This document shows positions 33,047 to 40,841 of a stretch of DNA of 48,391 bases, piece after piece; the stretch's first letter is position 1, and the number at the start of each line of letters is the position of its first letter. The DNA is from Thermoanaerobacterium sp. PSU-2. GTDB lineage: Bacteria; Bacillota; Thermoanaerobacteria; Thermoanaerobacterales; Thermoanaerobacteraceae. The stretch covers positions 1 through 48,391 of the forward strand of contig NZ_MSQD01000016.1 of NCBI RefSeq assembly GCF_002102475.1. Reading direction: 5' to 3'. The notes under the pieces are model-generated. The model saw only the letters and a program-made list of their open reading frames with translations, had not been told where the DNA came from and made no database searches. The translations under genes were made by a program, and so were the position numbers.

Positions 33047-33748
33047 TTGCCATACGGGAAAATTCCTATAAGGACCCATGTTATAACAAAAGATGACGAT
33101 ATAGCTGATGTGGTATCAAGATACACAAAAGATATTGCAGAAGAAGGGGATTTGATAGCCATTGCAGAAAGCGTTGTGGCTATTACCCAGGGAAGGGCAT
33201 ATATGCCTGATGAGATAAAAGTGGGATTTTTGGCTAAAATCTTATGCAGGTTTACGGGGAGAAATGGGAGCCTAACTTCGCCACAAGCCATGCAGTGTGC
33301 CATAAATGAGGTTGGTTGGCTTAGGATTTTTGTGGCTGCACTTGTAAGTGCAATAGGCAAAATATTTAAGAAAAGAGGACTTTTTTTCAAGATAGCAGGG
33401 AGAAAAGTTGCACTTATAGATGACGTGGCAGGAACCATGGCGCCTTATCACAAGTACATAGTATTAGGACCTGCTGAACCTGATTTGGTATGCGATATGA
33501 TAAAACAGAAAACAGGTATCGATACTGTCATAATCGATGCAAATGACTTGCATTGTGCTGATTGCATTGGCGCGTCTAAAGGTGTCTCAAAATCGTACGT
33601 TGAGAAGCTTTTTTTAGACAATCCGTCAGGAAATTCAGAACAGCAGACACCTATTGTCGTTATTAAATCGTATAAAGAGCAAACCGCAGAAATCGCTGAT
33701 GATGTAAGGTGTGAAAAAGAATTGCATGAGATTTTGCAGAATCAATGA
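33047..33748 (+). CDS. F420-0:gamma-glutamyl ligase-like protein (CofE family)
   Basis: This 233-residue protein starts at TTG 33047, eight bases after GGGGGT. It begins IPIRTHVITKDDDIADVV and has EEGDLIAIAESVVAITQGRA, LIDDVAGTMAPYHKYIVLGP and IIDANDLHCADCIGASKGV. These follow the CofE/coenzyme F420 gamma-glutamyl ligase family. Fermentative clostridia are not known to make F420, so another glutamyl- or amino-acid-ligation substrate is more likely. It is monocistronic, with no F420 genes nearby. Confidence 0.8.
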   Translation: MPYGKIPIRTHVITKDDDIADVVSRYTKDIAEEGDLIAIAESVVAITQGRAYMPDEIKVGFLAKILCRFTGRNGSLTSPQAMQCAINEVGWLRIFVAALVSAIGKIFKKRGLFFKIAGRKVALIDDVAGTMAPYHKYIVLGPAEPDLVCDMIKQKTGIDTVIIDANDLHCADCIGASKGVSKSYVEKLFLDNPSGNSEQQTPIVVIKSYKEQTAEIADDVRCEKELHEILQNQ

Positions 33749-33767
33749 AATAATATAAAAATTACTG

Positions 33768-33812
33768 TAGCAAATTTTGTATTGCATGATTTTGCTATGG
33801 TTTTTTTATTTT
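33768..33812 (+). terminator. Terminator-like hairpins after the CofE-like gene
   Basis: TAGCAAA (33768) pairs with TTTGCTA (33791), followed by GGTTTTTTTATTTT. An overlapping alternative, ATTGCAT/ATGCAAT with ATGGTTTT/AAAACCAT (33781-33835), is mutually exclusive with it. Confidence 0.65.
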
Positions 33813-33925
33813 GTAAAACCATGATTTTATGCAATAAATGAAGATTGCGAGACAAAATAAGCTATAAGATTGATAAGAAGAAGATTGTATAGCTTTAATT
33901 GAGGATAATAAGGCTAAATTCACGC

Positions 33926-33954
33926 TTAACTATGCAGCAGAATAATGCTATACT
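33926..33954 (+). promoter_or_regulatory. Extended -10 promoter of the P-type ATPase/RCK operon
   Basis: TTAACT (33926), 17 bp, TATACT (33949), preceded by TGC (TGn extended -10). Transcription would start near 33961, giving a leader of about 115 nt. Confidence 0.7.
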
Positions 33955-33960
33955 GGAGAA

Positions 33961-34038
33961 AAATGTATGAGGTGATAGTTATGCCTTTATGAAGTGTTTT
34001 CACTTCTATAGAGTATTACTATATAGACTATGATTAAG
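33961..34038 (+). other. Leader of the ATPase operon: mini-ORF and hairpin
   Basis: The leader contains AGGTGAT followed by ATG CCT TTA TGA, a possible three-codon leader ORF (33980-33991). A hairpin GAAGTG-TTTT-CACTTC lies right after it (about 33991-34006). The rest of the interval 33836-33925 shows only weak inverted repeats (AGCTATA/TATAGCT). I could not match any known riboswitch class. Confidence 0.4.
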
Positions 34039-34079
34039 AAGGAGGTGTGAAACCTGTTTAATACAGGTTTGCTGCTTTG
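34039..34079 (+). promoter_or_regulatory. Ribosome site and start of the ATPase gene separated by a hairpin
   Basis: AAGGAGGTG (34039-34047) is followed by a perfect hairpin AAACCTG-TTTAATA-CAGGTTT (34050-34070), then six bases and TTG 34077. The linear spacer from GGAGG is 31 nt. With the hairpin closed, only 10 unpaired nt separate them. This decides the TTG start. Confidence 0.75.
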
Positions 34080-36851
34080 AAAACTGATGATATATTTAGA
34101 ATGACAGAAGACCAATTGTTTAAAGAATTAGACACATCTATAAAGGGCATTTCAAAAGAAGAAGCTAATAAAAGATTAGAAAAGTATGGATACAACGAAA
34201 TAAAAGAAGTCAAAAAGACATCCATGTTTTCAAGATTCATAGCAAATTTTACACATCTATTGGCAATACTTCTTTGGATAGCCAGCATACTTTCCTTTGT
34301 AGGTGGGATGCCACAACTTGGCTGGGCAATAATACTTGTAATAATTGTAAATGCTTTGTTTAGCTTTTGGCAGGAGTTTAAGGCAGAACAAGCGACAGAA
34401 AGCCTTAAGAAGATGCTGCCATCGTATGTGAAAGTCATAAGGGACGGGCAACAAGAACAAATATTGGCACGTGAATTAGTTCCGGGAGATGTTATATACC
34501 TTGAAGAAGGCGATCATGTACCTGCCGATGCAAGACTCATCGAAGCTTTTGAGATGAGAACTATTAATGCTGCATTGACAGGAGAATCAGAGCCTGTCAG
34601 AAGGACATCTGATGTTGTCTTAGACGAGGATGTATCGCTTATACAAGCGCCAAATCTGGTCTTTATGGGGACAAATGTTGCGTCTGGTTCTGGAACTGCA
34701 GTTGTCTACGCTACAGGCATGAATACCCAATTTGGTAAGATAGCTTCATTGACACAGACTATAAGTGCAGAGCAAAGCCCACTGCAAAAGCAGCTTACGA
34801 GAGTTGCAAAGGTGATAGCGTATTTGTCTCTTGTGATGGGAGTATTTTTCTTCCTTTTAGGCCTTTTGATGGGAAGGTCTTTGGTTGATACGTTTATGTT
34901 TGCAATAGGTATAATAACAGCTAATGTACCTGAGGGATTATTGCCGACTGTGACATTAGCACTTGCAATGGGCGTACAGCGAATGGCAAAAAGACATGCT
35001 TTAGTGAAGAAACTTTCCAGCGTTGAGACATTAGGCGGTGCAACAGTTATTTGCACAGACAAGACGGGGACACTGACGCAAAATGAGATGACTGTAAGAG
35101 AAATCTGGACTAAAGTGGCATATTACAATGTAAGCGGTGTGGGGTATGAACCAAAAGGCGACTTTTATGTTGATGACCAAAAGGTAGATGTCAAAAATCT
35201 GCCTAATGAACTTTCATTGCTGTTAAAAATAGGTTTATTGTGCAACAACAGCCGATTAGTTAGACCGACGAATGAGAACCCATCCTGGGGAATAATAGGC
35301 GATCCTACAGAAGGTTCACTGGTGGTGCTGGCTGAGAAGGCAGGATTTACATTTGAAGAAATGTCGAGGGAGTACCCGAGAATATCTCAACTGCCATTTG
35401 ATTCAAGGCGGAAAAGGATGACTTCCATACATAAGTATGGAAAAGAAATTTACGTATTTACTAAGGGTGCGCCAAAAGAAACCCTTTCAGTTTGCAATTA
35501 CATTTTAAGCGATGACGGCATCAAAAAATTGGAGCAGTCGGATATAGATGATATAGTTAGGCAAAATGATAAATTTGCTGAATCGGGCCTTAGAGTGCTT
35601 GCAATGGCATACAAAAAAATAGATAATGAGATTAAAGAATATAGCATCGAAAATGTGGAAAACGACTTGATTTTTGTAGGCTTAGTTGCAATGATGGATC
35701 CGCCAAGGCCTGAAGTCGAATTGGCTGTCAAACAGGCACACAAAGCTGGCATAAAGATCATCATGATAACAGGTGACTACGGATTGACGGCTGAGTCAAT
35801 CGCAAGAAGGATAGGCATAGTGAAAGGACCAAGGCCAAGGATAATAACAGGCAATGAATTGGACAAGATGTCTGACGAAGATCTGAAGAAAGAATTAAAG
35901 AATAAGGAGATAATATTTGCCAGAGTTGCTCCAGAACACAAAATGAAAGTTGTGGCTGCTTTAAAAGATATGGGTGAAGTAGTGGCTGTTACAGGTGATG
36001 GTGTCAACGATTCGCCTGCATTGAAGAAAGCCGATATAGGCATTGCAATGGGAAAATCAGGAACAGATGTGGCAAGAGAAGTGGCTACGATGGTCCTGAC
36101 AGATGATAATTTTGCCAGCATTGTAAATGCCATTGAAGAAGGCAGAGCAGTTTACGACAACGTCAGGAAGTTTATAACGTACATCTTTGCACACTTGACA
36201 CCAGAAGCAATACCATATATCTTGTTTTCACTGTTTAATATTCCTGTACCTATAACGGTAATGCAGATATTGGCTATAGATTTAGGTACTGAGACGTTGC
36301 CAGCTCTTGCTCTTGGCGTGGAGCCGCCTGAGCCCGGTGTCATGGATAGACCACCTAGATCGCCAAAAGAAAAGCTTCTGAATTTGTCGTTGTTTTTAAG
36401 AGGCTACGTGTTATTGGGCATAATAAGCTCAATAGCTGTTTTGTCTGGATATTTCTGGGTTCTGTACAGCGGTGGATGGCATTGGGGAATGACGCTTCCT
36501 CTGTCTGACCCATTGGCAAGAAAGGCTGCTACAATGAGCTTTTTGGGGATAGTCATTATGCAGGTAGCAAATGTATTTGCATGCCGTACAGAGGTTGCTT
36601 CAATGTTCAGTGTAAGTTTCTTCAAAAATAGATTGCTAAACATTGGTGTGGTCTTTGAGCTGGTTTTGACAGCATTGCTTATATACGTTCCGTTTTTGCA
36701 GAAGATATTTGACACGTATCCGGTGCCATTTAAGAATTGGCTGTTTTACGTGGCGTTTATGCCGATACTCATAGGTGCTGAAGAAATAAGGAAGTATATA
36801 CTTCGCAGAAAAATTGCATCAAATCAAAAGGAGGTGAAAGGCTCTATTTGA
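34077..36851 (+). CDS. P2-type cation-transporting ATPase (Na+,K+-ATPase-like)
   Basis: This is a 924-residue pump from TTG 34077. It has actuator TGES near 168-171, phosphorylated D328 in CTDKTGTLTQNEMTV, hinge TGDGVNDSPALKKADIGIAMG and about ten membrane segments. M4 reads VPEGLLPTVTLALAMG. M5/M6 read TPEAIPYILFSLFNIPVP and ILAIDLGTETLPALALG, ending MDRPPRSP. PEGLL and IDLGT(D/E)xxPA are features of P2C (Na/K, H/K) pumps rather than PEGLPAVVT Ca2+ pumps. It is followed at once by two RCK potassium-regulator genes, so a K+ or Na+ role is plausible; ion specificity is unproven. Confidence 0.92.
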   Translation: MKTDDIFRMTEDQLFKELDTSIKGISKEEANKRLEKYGYNEIKEVKKTSMFSRFIANFTHLLAILLWIASILSFVGGMPQLGWAIILVIIVNALFSFWQEFKAEQATESLKKMLPSYVKVIRDGQQEQILARELVPGDVIYLEEGDHVPADARLIEAFEMRTINAALTGESEPVRRTSDVVLDEDVSLIQAPNLVFMGTNVASGSGTAVVYATGMNTQFGKIASLTQTISAEQSPLQKQLTRVAKVIAYLSLVMGVFFFLLGLLMGRSLVDTFMFAIGIITANVPEGLLPTVTLALAMGVQRMAKRHALVKKLSSVETLGGATVICTDKTGTLTQNEMTVREIWTKVAYYNVSGVGYEPKGDFYVDDQKVDVKNLPNELSLLLKIGLLCNNSRLVRPTNENPSWGIIGDPTEGSLVVLAEKAGFTFEEMSREYPRISQLPFDSRRKRMTSIHKYGKEIYVFTKGAPKETLSVCNYILSDDGIKKLEQSDIDDIVRQNDKFAESGLRVLAMAYKKIDNEIKEYSIENVENDLIFVGLVAMMDPPRPEVELAVKQAHKAGIKIIMITGDYGLTAESIARRIGIVKGPRPRIITGNELDKMSDEDLKKELKNKEIIFARVAPEHKMKVVAALKDMGEVVAVTGDGVNDSPALKKADIGIAMGKSGTDVAREVATMVLTDDNFASIVNAIEEGRAVYDNVRKFITYIFAHLTPEAIPYILFSLFNIPVPITVMQILAIDLGTETLPALALGVEPPEPGVMDRPPRSPKEKLLNLSLFLRGYVLLGIISSIAVLSGYFWVLYSGGWHWGMTLPLSDPLARKAATMSFLGIVIMQVANVFACRTEVASMFSVSFFKNRLLNIGVVFELVLTALLIYVPFLQKIFDTYPVPFKNWLFYVAFMPILIGAEEIRKYILRRKIASNQKEVKGSI

Positions 36852-36863
36852 GCCTGATTTATG
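36830..36863 (+). promoter_or_regulatory. Ribosome site and start of the first RCK gene separated by a hairpin
   Basis: GGAGGTG (36830) is followed by a perfect hairpin AGGCTC-TATTT-GAGCCT (36839-36855), then GATTT and ATG 36861. The linear spacer is 26 nt, of which 9 nt stay unpaired. The stop codon of the ATPase (36849-36851) lies inside this hairpin, so terminating ribosomes would melt it. Confidence 0.75.
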
Positions 36864-37505
36864 AATATAATTGTTGCTGGATGCGGCAGGCTTGGAGCTG
36901 AGTTGGCACAGATGTTAGATTCAGATGGCTATAGTGTCGTAGTCATAGACAAAGACGTAAATGCCTTTAAAAGATTGAAGCCTTCTTTTAAAGGAAAGTT
37001 CATTGAAGGTGTTGCTTTTGACAAGGCTACTTTAATAAAAGCAGGCATTGAGCATGCAGATGCTGTTGCATCAACTACGAACGGTGATAACACCAATATC
37101 GTTACAGCTTTGATTGCAAAAAAGAAATTCAATGTCCCTACTATTGTGGCAAGGATATATGATCCCATAAGAGCGGAAATATACAGAAAAATGGGCATCA
37201 ATACTGTTTCCCCTACATTGTGGGGTGCAAACAAGATGAAGGATTTGATATGCCATCCTGACCTTTTTAGGATTTCATCATTTGGCAGTGGCGAAGTGGA
37301 GATAGTAGAGACGGAAGCTTCGGCTTATTTGGATGGGCGACACGTAAAAGATTTAGTAATTCCGTCAGAAGTGAATGTAGTCAGCATAGTGAGGGATGGC
37401 ATCGCTATGATTCCAACACAAAGCACAGTTGTGAAAAAAGGAGATAAGATATTTATAGCCGTTACAGCTTTTGGAAAGACAAAGATGAAGCAGATGTTTA
37501 TGTAA
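36861..37505 (+). CDS. TrkA/KtrA-type RCK protein 1
   Basis: This is a 214-residue cytosolic protein. The N-terminal Rossmann domain begins NIIVAGCGRLGAELAQML, with acidic DKD after the second strand for NAD/ATP-type ligands. The middle has FIEGVAFDKATLIKAGIEHADAV, and a TrkA-C domain from about residue 140 ends the protein. RCK proteins gate K+ channels and transporters (Ktr, Trk) in response to nucleotides. No KtrB/TrkH membrane subunit is encoded nearby. The partner may be elsewhere, or may be the ATPase just upstream, which would be unusual. Confidence 0.9.
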   Translation: MNIIVAGCGRLGAELAQMLDSDGYSVVVIDKDVNAFKRLKPSFKGKFIEGVAFDKATLIKAGIEHADAVASTTNGDNTNIVTALIAKKKFNVPTIVARIYDPIRAEIYRKMGINTVSPTLWGANKMKDLICHPDLFRISSFGSGEVEIVETEASAYLDGRHVKDLVIPSEVNVVSIVRDGIAMIPTQSTVVKKGDKIFIAVTAFGKTKMKQMFM

Positions 37506-37513
37506 ATATTGGT

Positions 37514-37575
37514 AAGGAGGTGGAAAACCTGACGGAAACAATAAATATGTTTCCAAATTGCAGGTTATAATCATG
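37514..37575 (+). promoter_or_regulatory. Ribosome site and start of the second RCK gene separated by a two-tier hairpin
   Basis: AAGGAGGTGG (37514-37523) is followed by an outer stem AACCTG/CAGGTT (37526-37531, 37561-37566) and an inner stem GGAAACA/TGTTTCC (37534-37540, 37548-37554). Six bases later comes ATG 37573. The linear spacer is 52 nt, with about 11 nt unpaired. The in-frame TTG at 37558 lies just before the closing stem and is unlikely to be the start. Confidence 0.72.
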
Positions 37576-38235
37576 TCAATAATGATTGTTGGTGCTGGTC
37601 GATTAGGTTTATATCTTGCTCAATTGATGGATGAAAGACAAGAAAAAGTTGTAGTTGTTGAAAAAGATGAATCGAAAATTGATAAACTAAGGAAAGAATT
37701 AAAGTGTGAAATAGTGGTTGGAGATGGTTGTAACTCGGATGTTTTAAAAAAAGCTGGAATAACAGGAACGGATATTGTTGTCGCTGCCACAGGACATGAT
37801 GAAGATAATCTTATAATTTGTCAACTGGCAAAATACGAGTTTGGCGTATCGAGAGTAGTGTCCAGGATAAACAATCCGAAAAATGACTGGCTTTTTACTA
37901 AAGATATGGGAGTGGATGCGGCTGTAAGCAGTGCCAGGATAATCGCAAGATTGATAGAAGAAGAAGCTGAAATAAGTGGACTTACGACAATAATCAATCT
38001 TTCAGAAGGAAAAATTTCTATCGTAAGGAGTATCATTGAAAAAGGATCCAATGCTGCCAATAAAATGATCAAAGACTTAATGCTACCGAAAAACTGCGTT
38101 ATCATGTCGGTAATAAGAAACAACAAAGTTTTGCTTCCAAACGGTAGCACATACATCTTACCGGGGGATGAGGTCTTAAGCGTCGTAAGCGATGAAAGCA
38201 AGGAAGCATTAAAGAATATTTTTGATGCAGAGTAA
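37573..38235 (+). CDS. TrkA/KtrA-type RCK protein 2
   Basis: Start chosen at ATG 37573 (MSIMIVGAGRLGLYLAQLM), giving 220 residues. The Rossmann RCK-N domain has VVEKDESKI and VVGDGCNSDVLKKAGI. The RCK-C domain begins about residue 140 and ends ILPGDEVLSVVSDE. It is a paralogue of the preceding protein; two RCK chains commonly act as a heteromeric or tandem gating ring. It is last in the ATPase-RCK-RCK operon. Confidence 0.9.
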   Translation: MSIMIVGAGRLGLYLAQLMDERQEKVVVVEKDESKIDKLRKELKCEIVVGDGCNSDVLKKAGITGTDIVVAATGHDEDNLIICQLAKYEFGVSRVVSRINNPKNDWLFTKDMGVDAAVSSARIIARLIEEEAEISGLTTIINLSEGKISIVRSIIEKGSNAANKMIKDLMLPKNCVIMSVIRNNKVLLPNGSTYILPGDEVLSVVSDESKEALKNIFDAE

Positions 38236-38240
38236 GAAAG

Positions 38241-38290
38241 ACTTTTGCACAAATGACTGAATATGTCATAGTGCAAAGCCTTTTTTTTAT
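38241..38290 (+). terminator. Intrinsic terminator of the ATPase/RCK operon
   Basis: TTTGCAC pairs with GTGCAAA around an inner TGAC/GTCA stem, followed by eight T at 38281-38288. Confidence 0.88.
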
Positions 38291-38461
38291 ACAAAAAAAC
38301 AATTTGAGGCTTTAACTGCTTTTTGCGAGCAGCTATGATTAATACTGACTGGTCAATAAAAAATATAAAATATTTTTAAAAACATGAAGGAATTTTTTAT
38401 TCAGTGTAGAAATAATACTTTAGTAAACATATTAATTAAATTATTAAAGGAGATGGTCTAA

Positions 38462-40597
38462 TTGAATTCCTATCTACTTATCATCTATGGAGTTGTTATT
38501 ATTGCAGCTCTTGCCATCATTGGTTTTATTAGGTTTATTTTCAGTCAAGACAAAGGTGACGAGAAGATGCAGCAGATCTCAGACTCCATAAAAGAAGGTG
38601 CAATGGCTTTTCTAAACAGGCAGTATAAAACGATAACAGTCCTTGCACTGATAGTTGCCGTCATAATAATAATTGCCAATTACTACGGACATCAGGCAGA
38701 AGGTGTTGGCTCTGCTATAAGCTATGCATGGCATGTTGGATTGGCATTTATATCTGGAGCTTTGTGCTCTGCTATATCAGGCTACATAGGCATGTACATG
38801 GCAGTCAATTCAAATGTGAGGGCAGCCAGTGGTGCAAGAAAAGGCCTTAACAAAGCTTTACAGATCGCTTTAAGAGGTGGGGCTGTTACAGGCCTTGCGG
38901 TTACAGCATTATCCCTTTTTGGCGTTGCGACTTTGTTTTTTGCTTACGGTGGAGCATCTGGACAACAGGAATTGGTTAAAAATGCTCCATCATTGATAGT
39001 AGGTTTTGGATTTGGCGCTTCTTTCGTTGCGCTTTTCGCACAGTTAGGCGGTGGTATATACACAAAAGCTGCTGACGTAGGGGCTGACCTTGTCGGCAAG
39101 GTAGAAGCAGGCATTCCAGAGGATGATCCAAGAAATCCTGCAGTAATCGCTGATTTGGTTGGCGATAACGTTGGAGACTGTGCTGGAAGGGGAGCCGACC
39201 TGTTTGAATCAACAGCCGCTGAAAATATAGGTGCTATGATTTTGGGTGTAGGCTTGTATCCTGTCTTTGGATTAAAAGGCATATTGTTCCCGCTTGTAGC
39301 ACGTGCTATTGGTATTATCGCTTCAATCATCGGTATTGTATTCGTAAACACGAAAGACGAATCAAAAGATCCTATGATTGCTTTAAACAAAGGATATTTT
39401 GTAACGACAATAATAAATATAATTGTACTTTTCTTCGCTGTGAAGGTTATGCTTTCAGGTCATTTGTCAAATGGAAATAGTGTAAATTATTTGCTTCTAT
39501 ACGGTGCAGCAGTTGCAGGCATATTGTTAAGCTACGTATTTGTATTTTTGACAAACTACTACACATCTATGAGCACAAGACCTGTTCAGGAGATCGCAAA
39601 GGCTTCAACAACAGGCGCAGCTACAAACATAATAACTGGTATCTCCGTAGGCATGGAGTCACCAGCACTTCCAGTCTTGTTCATATCTGCAGCAATAATC
39701 ATAGCATACAGGCTTGGTGAATTGGCACTTCCAAATATAGCTACAGCGGGCTTCTATGGCACTGCCATAGCTACAATGGGAATGTTATCAACGACGGCAT
39801 ATATTTTAGCAATGGATACTTTTGGCCCTATAACTGACAACGCAGGTGGAATCACTGAAATGTCCGAAGCACCTGAATCTGTAAGGGTTGTCACAGATAG
39901 GCTTGATGCATGCGGAAATACGACAAAGGCATTGACAAAAGGTTATGCAGTAGGATCTGCAGCATTGGCAACATTCCTCCTTTTCTCTGCATACCTTGAT
40001 GAAGTTAAGAAGATACTTGGCAAACCTATCGATTCTTGGTTTGCTGTAGACATAGGCAAACCTGAGGTTTTCATAGGAGCTTTTATAGGCGCTATGATAG
40101 TATTTCTTTTCAGCTCTACAGCTATAAGGGCTGTTGGTAAAGCGGCACAGTACGTCATACTGGAAGTCAGAAGGCAGTTTAAAGAAAACCCCGGCATCAT
40201 GGAAGGCACATCAAAGCCAGACTACGCTAAGACAGTCGACATAGTCACAAAAGGTGCATTGAAAGAGATGGTAATCCCAGGTCTTATTGTCGTTGTTGCG
40301 CCTATCTTAGTAGGAATTTTGCTTGGAAAAGAATCTGCAGCAGCATTTTTGATGGTTGGTACAATATCCGGTGTAATAATGGCTTTGTTCTTAAACAATG
40401 GTGGTGGTGCATGGGATAATGCTAAGAAGTTCATCGAATTAGGAAACTATGGCGGTAAGAAGTCAGATGCGCATAAAGCAGGTGTTGTAGGCGATACAGT
40501 AGGTGACCCGTTTAAAGATACGGCAGGTCCGTCATTGCACGTTTTGATAAAACTTATAAGCACTATCACACTTGTGTTTGCATCCTTGTTTAGATAA
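38462..40597 (+). CDS. hppA: Membrane proton-translocating pyrophosphatase (K+-independent type)
   Basis: This is a 711-residue protein from TTG 38462 behind AAAGGAGATG. It has about 16 membrane segments. Catalytic loops have DVGADLVGKVEAGIPEDDP, then IADLVGDNVGDCAGRGADLFES and the C-terminal GVVGDTVGDPFKDTAGPS. The GNTTKA motif, with Lys where K+-dependent enzymes have Ala, indicates a potassium-independent H+ pump. It hydrolyses pyrophosphate to build proton-motive force, saving energy in fermenters. It is monocistronic with its own terminator. Confidence 0.96.
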   Translation: MNSYLLIIYGVVIIAALAIIGFIRFIFSQDKGDEKMQQISDSIKEGAMAFLNRQYKTITVLALIVAVIIIIANYYGHQAEGVGSAISYAWHVGLAFISGALCSAISGYIGMYMAVNSNVRAASGARKGLNKALQIALRGGAVTGLAVTALSLFGVATLFFAYGGASGQQELVKNAPSLIVGFGFGASFVALFAQLGGGIYTKAADVGADLVGKVEAGIPEDDPRNPAVIADLVGDNVGDCAGRGADLFESTAAENIGAMILGVGLYPVFGLKGILFPLVARAIGIIASIIGIVFVNTKDESKDPMIALNKGYFVTTIINIIVLFFAVKVMLSGHLSNGNSVNYLLLYGAAVAGILLSYVFVFLTNYYTSMSTRPVQEIAKASTTGAATNIITGISVGMESPALPVLFISAAIIIAYRLGELALPNIATAGFYGTAIATMGMLSTTAYILAMDTFGPITDNAGGITEMSEAPESVRVVTDRLDACGNTTKALTKGYAVGSAALATFLLFSAYLDEVKKILGKPIDSWFAVDIGKPEVFIGAFIGAMIVFLFSSTAIRAVGKAAQYVILEVRRQFKENPGIMEGTSKPDYAKTVDIVTKGALKEMVIPGLIVVVAPILVGILLGKESAAAFLMVGTISGVIMALFLNNGGGAWDNAKKFIELGNYGGKKSDAHKAGVVGDTVGDPFKDTAGPSLHVLIKLISTITLVFASLFR

Positions 40598-40610
40598 AAA
40601 AATCTATACT

Positions 40611-40641
40611 AAGGTGGAGTTTAATGCTCCACCTTTTTTAA
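40611..40641 (+). terminator. Intrinsic terminator of hppA
   Basis: AAGGTGGAG (40611) pairs with CTCCACCTT (40627), followed by TTTTT. Confidence 0.93.
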
Positions 40642-40667
40642 TTGCCTTTGGCTCTTGAAAATTTTTA

Positions 40668-40738
40668 TTGACTGAAGGATGTATCAATGATATACTATAT
40701 ATTGATGTGATGATATAATTAAATACAATATATAGAGT
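40668..40738 (+). promoter_or_regulatory. nrdD promoter with two NrdR-type boxes 31 bp apart
   Basis: The promoter is TTGACT (40668), 17 bp, TATACT (40691). Box 1, ATACTATATATTGATG (40692-40707), overlaps the -10. Box 2, ATACAATATATAGAGT (40723-40738), follows the expected start site. Both share the core of the NrdR consensus ACACWATATMTWGTGT. The 31-bp offset is the usual three-helical-turn spacing of paired NrdR boxes. Confidence 0.82.
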
Positions 40739-40841
40739 TAATATTAGAAAATTTCAGATATGTTTGCTTATTTGATTAACTTTTAATCGGGGTATTTGCT
40801 GAATCATTTTTACAGATGATAAAGTAATGGAGGTTTTGAAA

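Noticed and set aside
33836..34038. Riboswitch (c-di-AMP, magnesium or nickel-cobalt type) before the cation ATPase
   Set aside because: The operon function invites it, but I could not find the conserved elements of any of these classes. Only small hairpins are visible.
37558..37572. TTG 37558 as start of the second RCK protein
   Set aside because: It lies within the hairpin between ribosome site and ATG 37573. The RCK fold normally begins right at the strand encoded from 37573.
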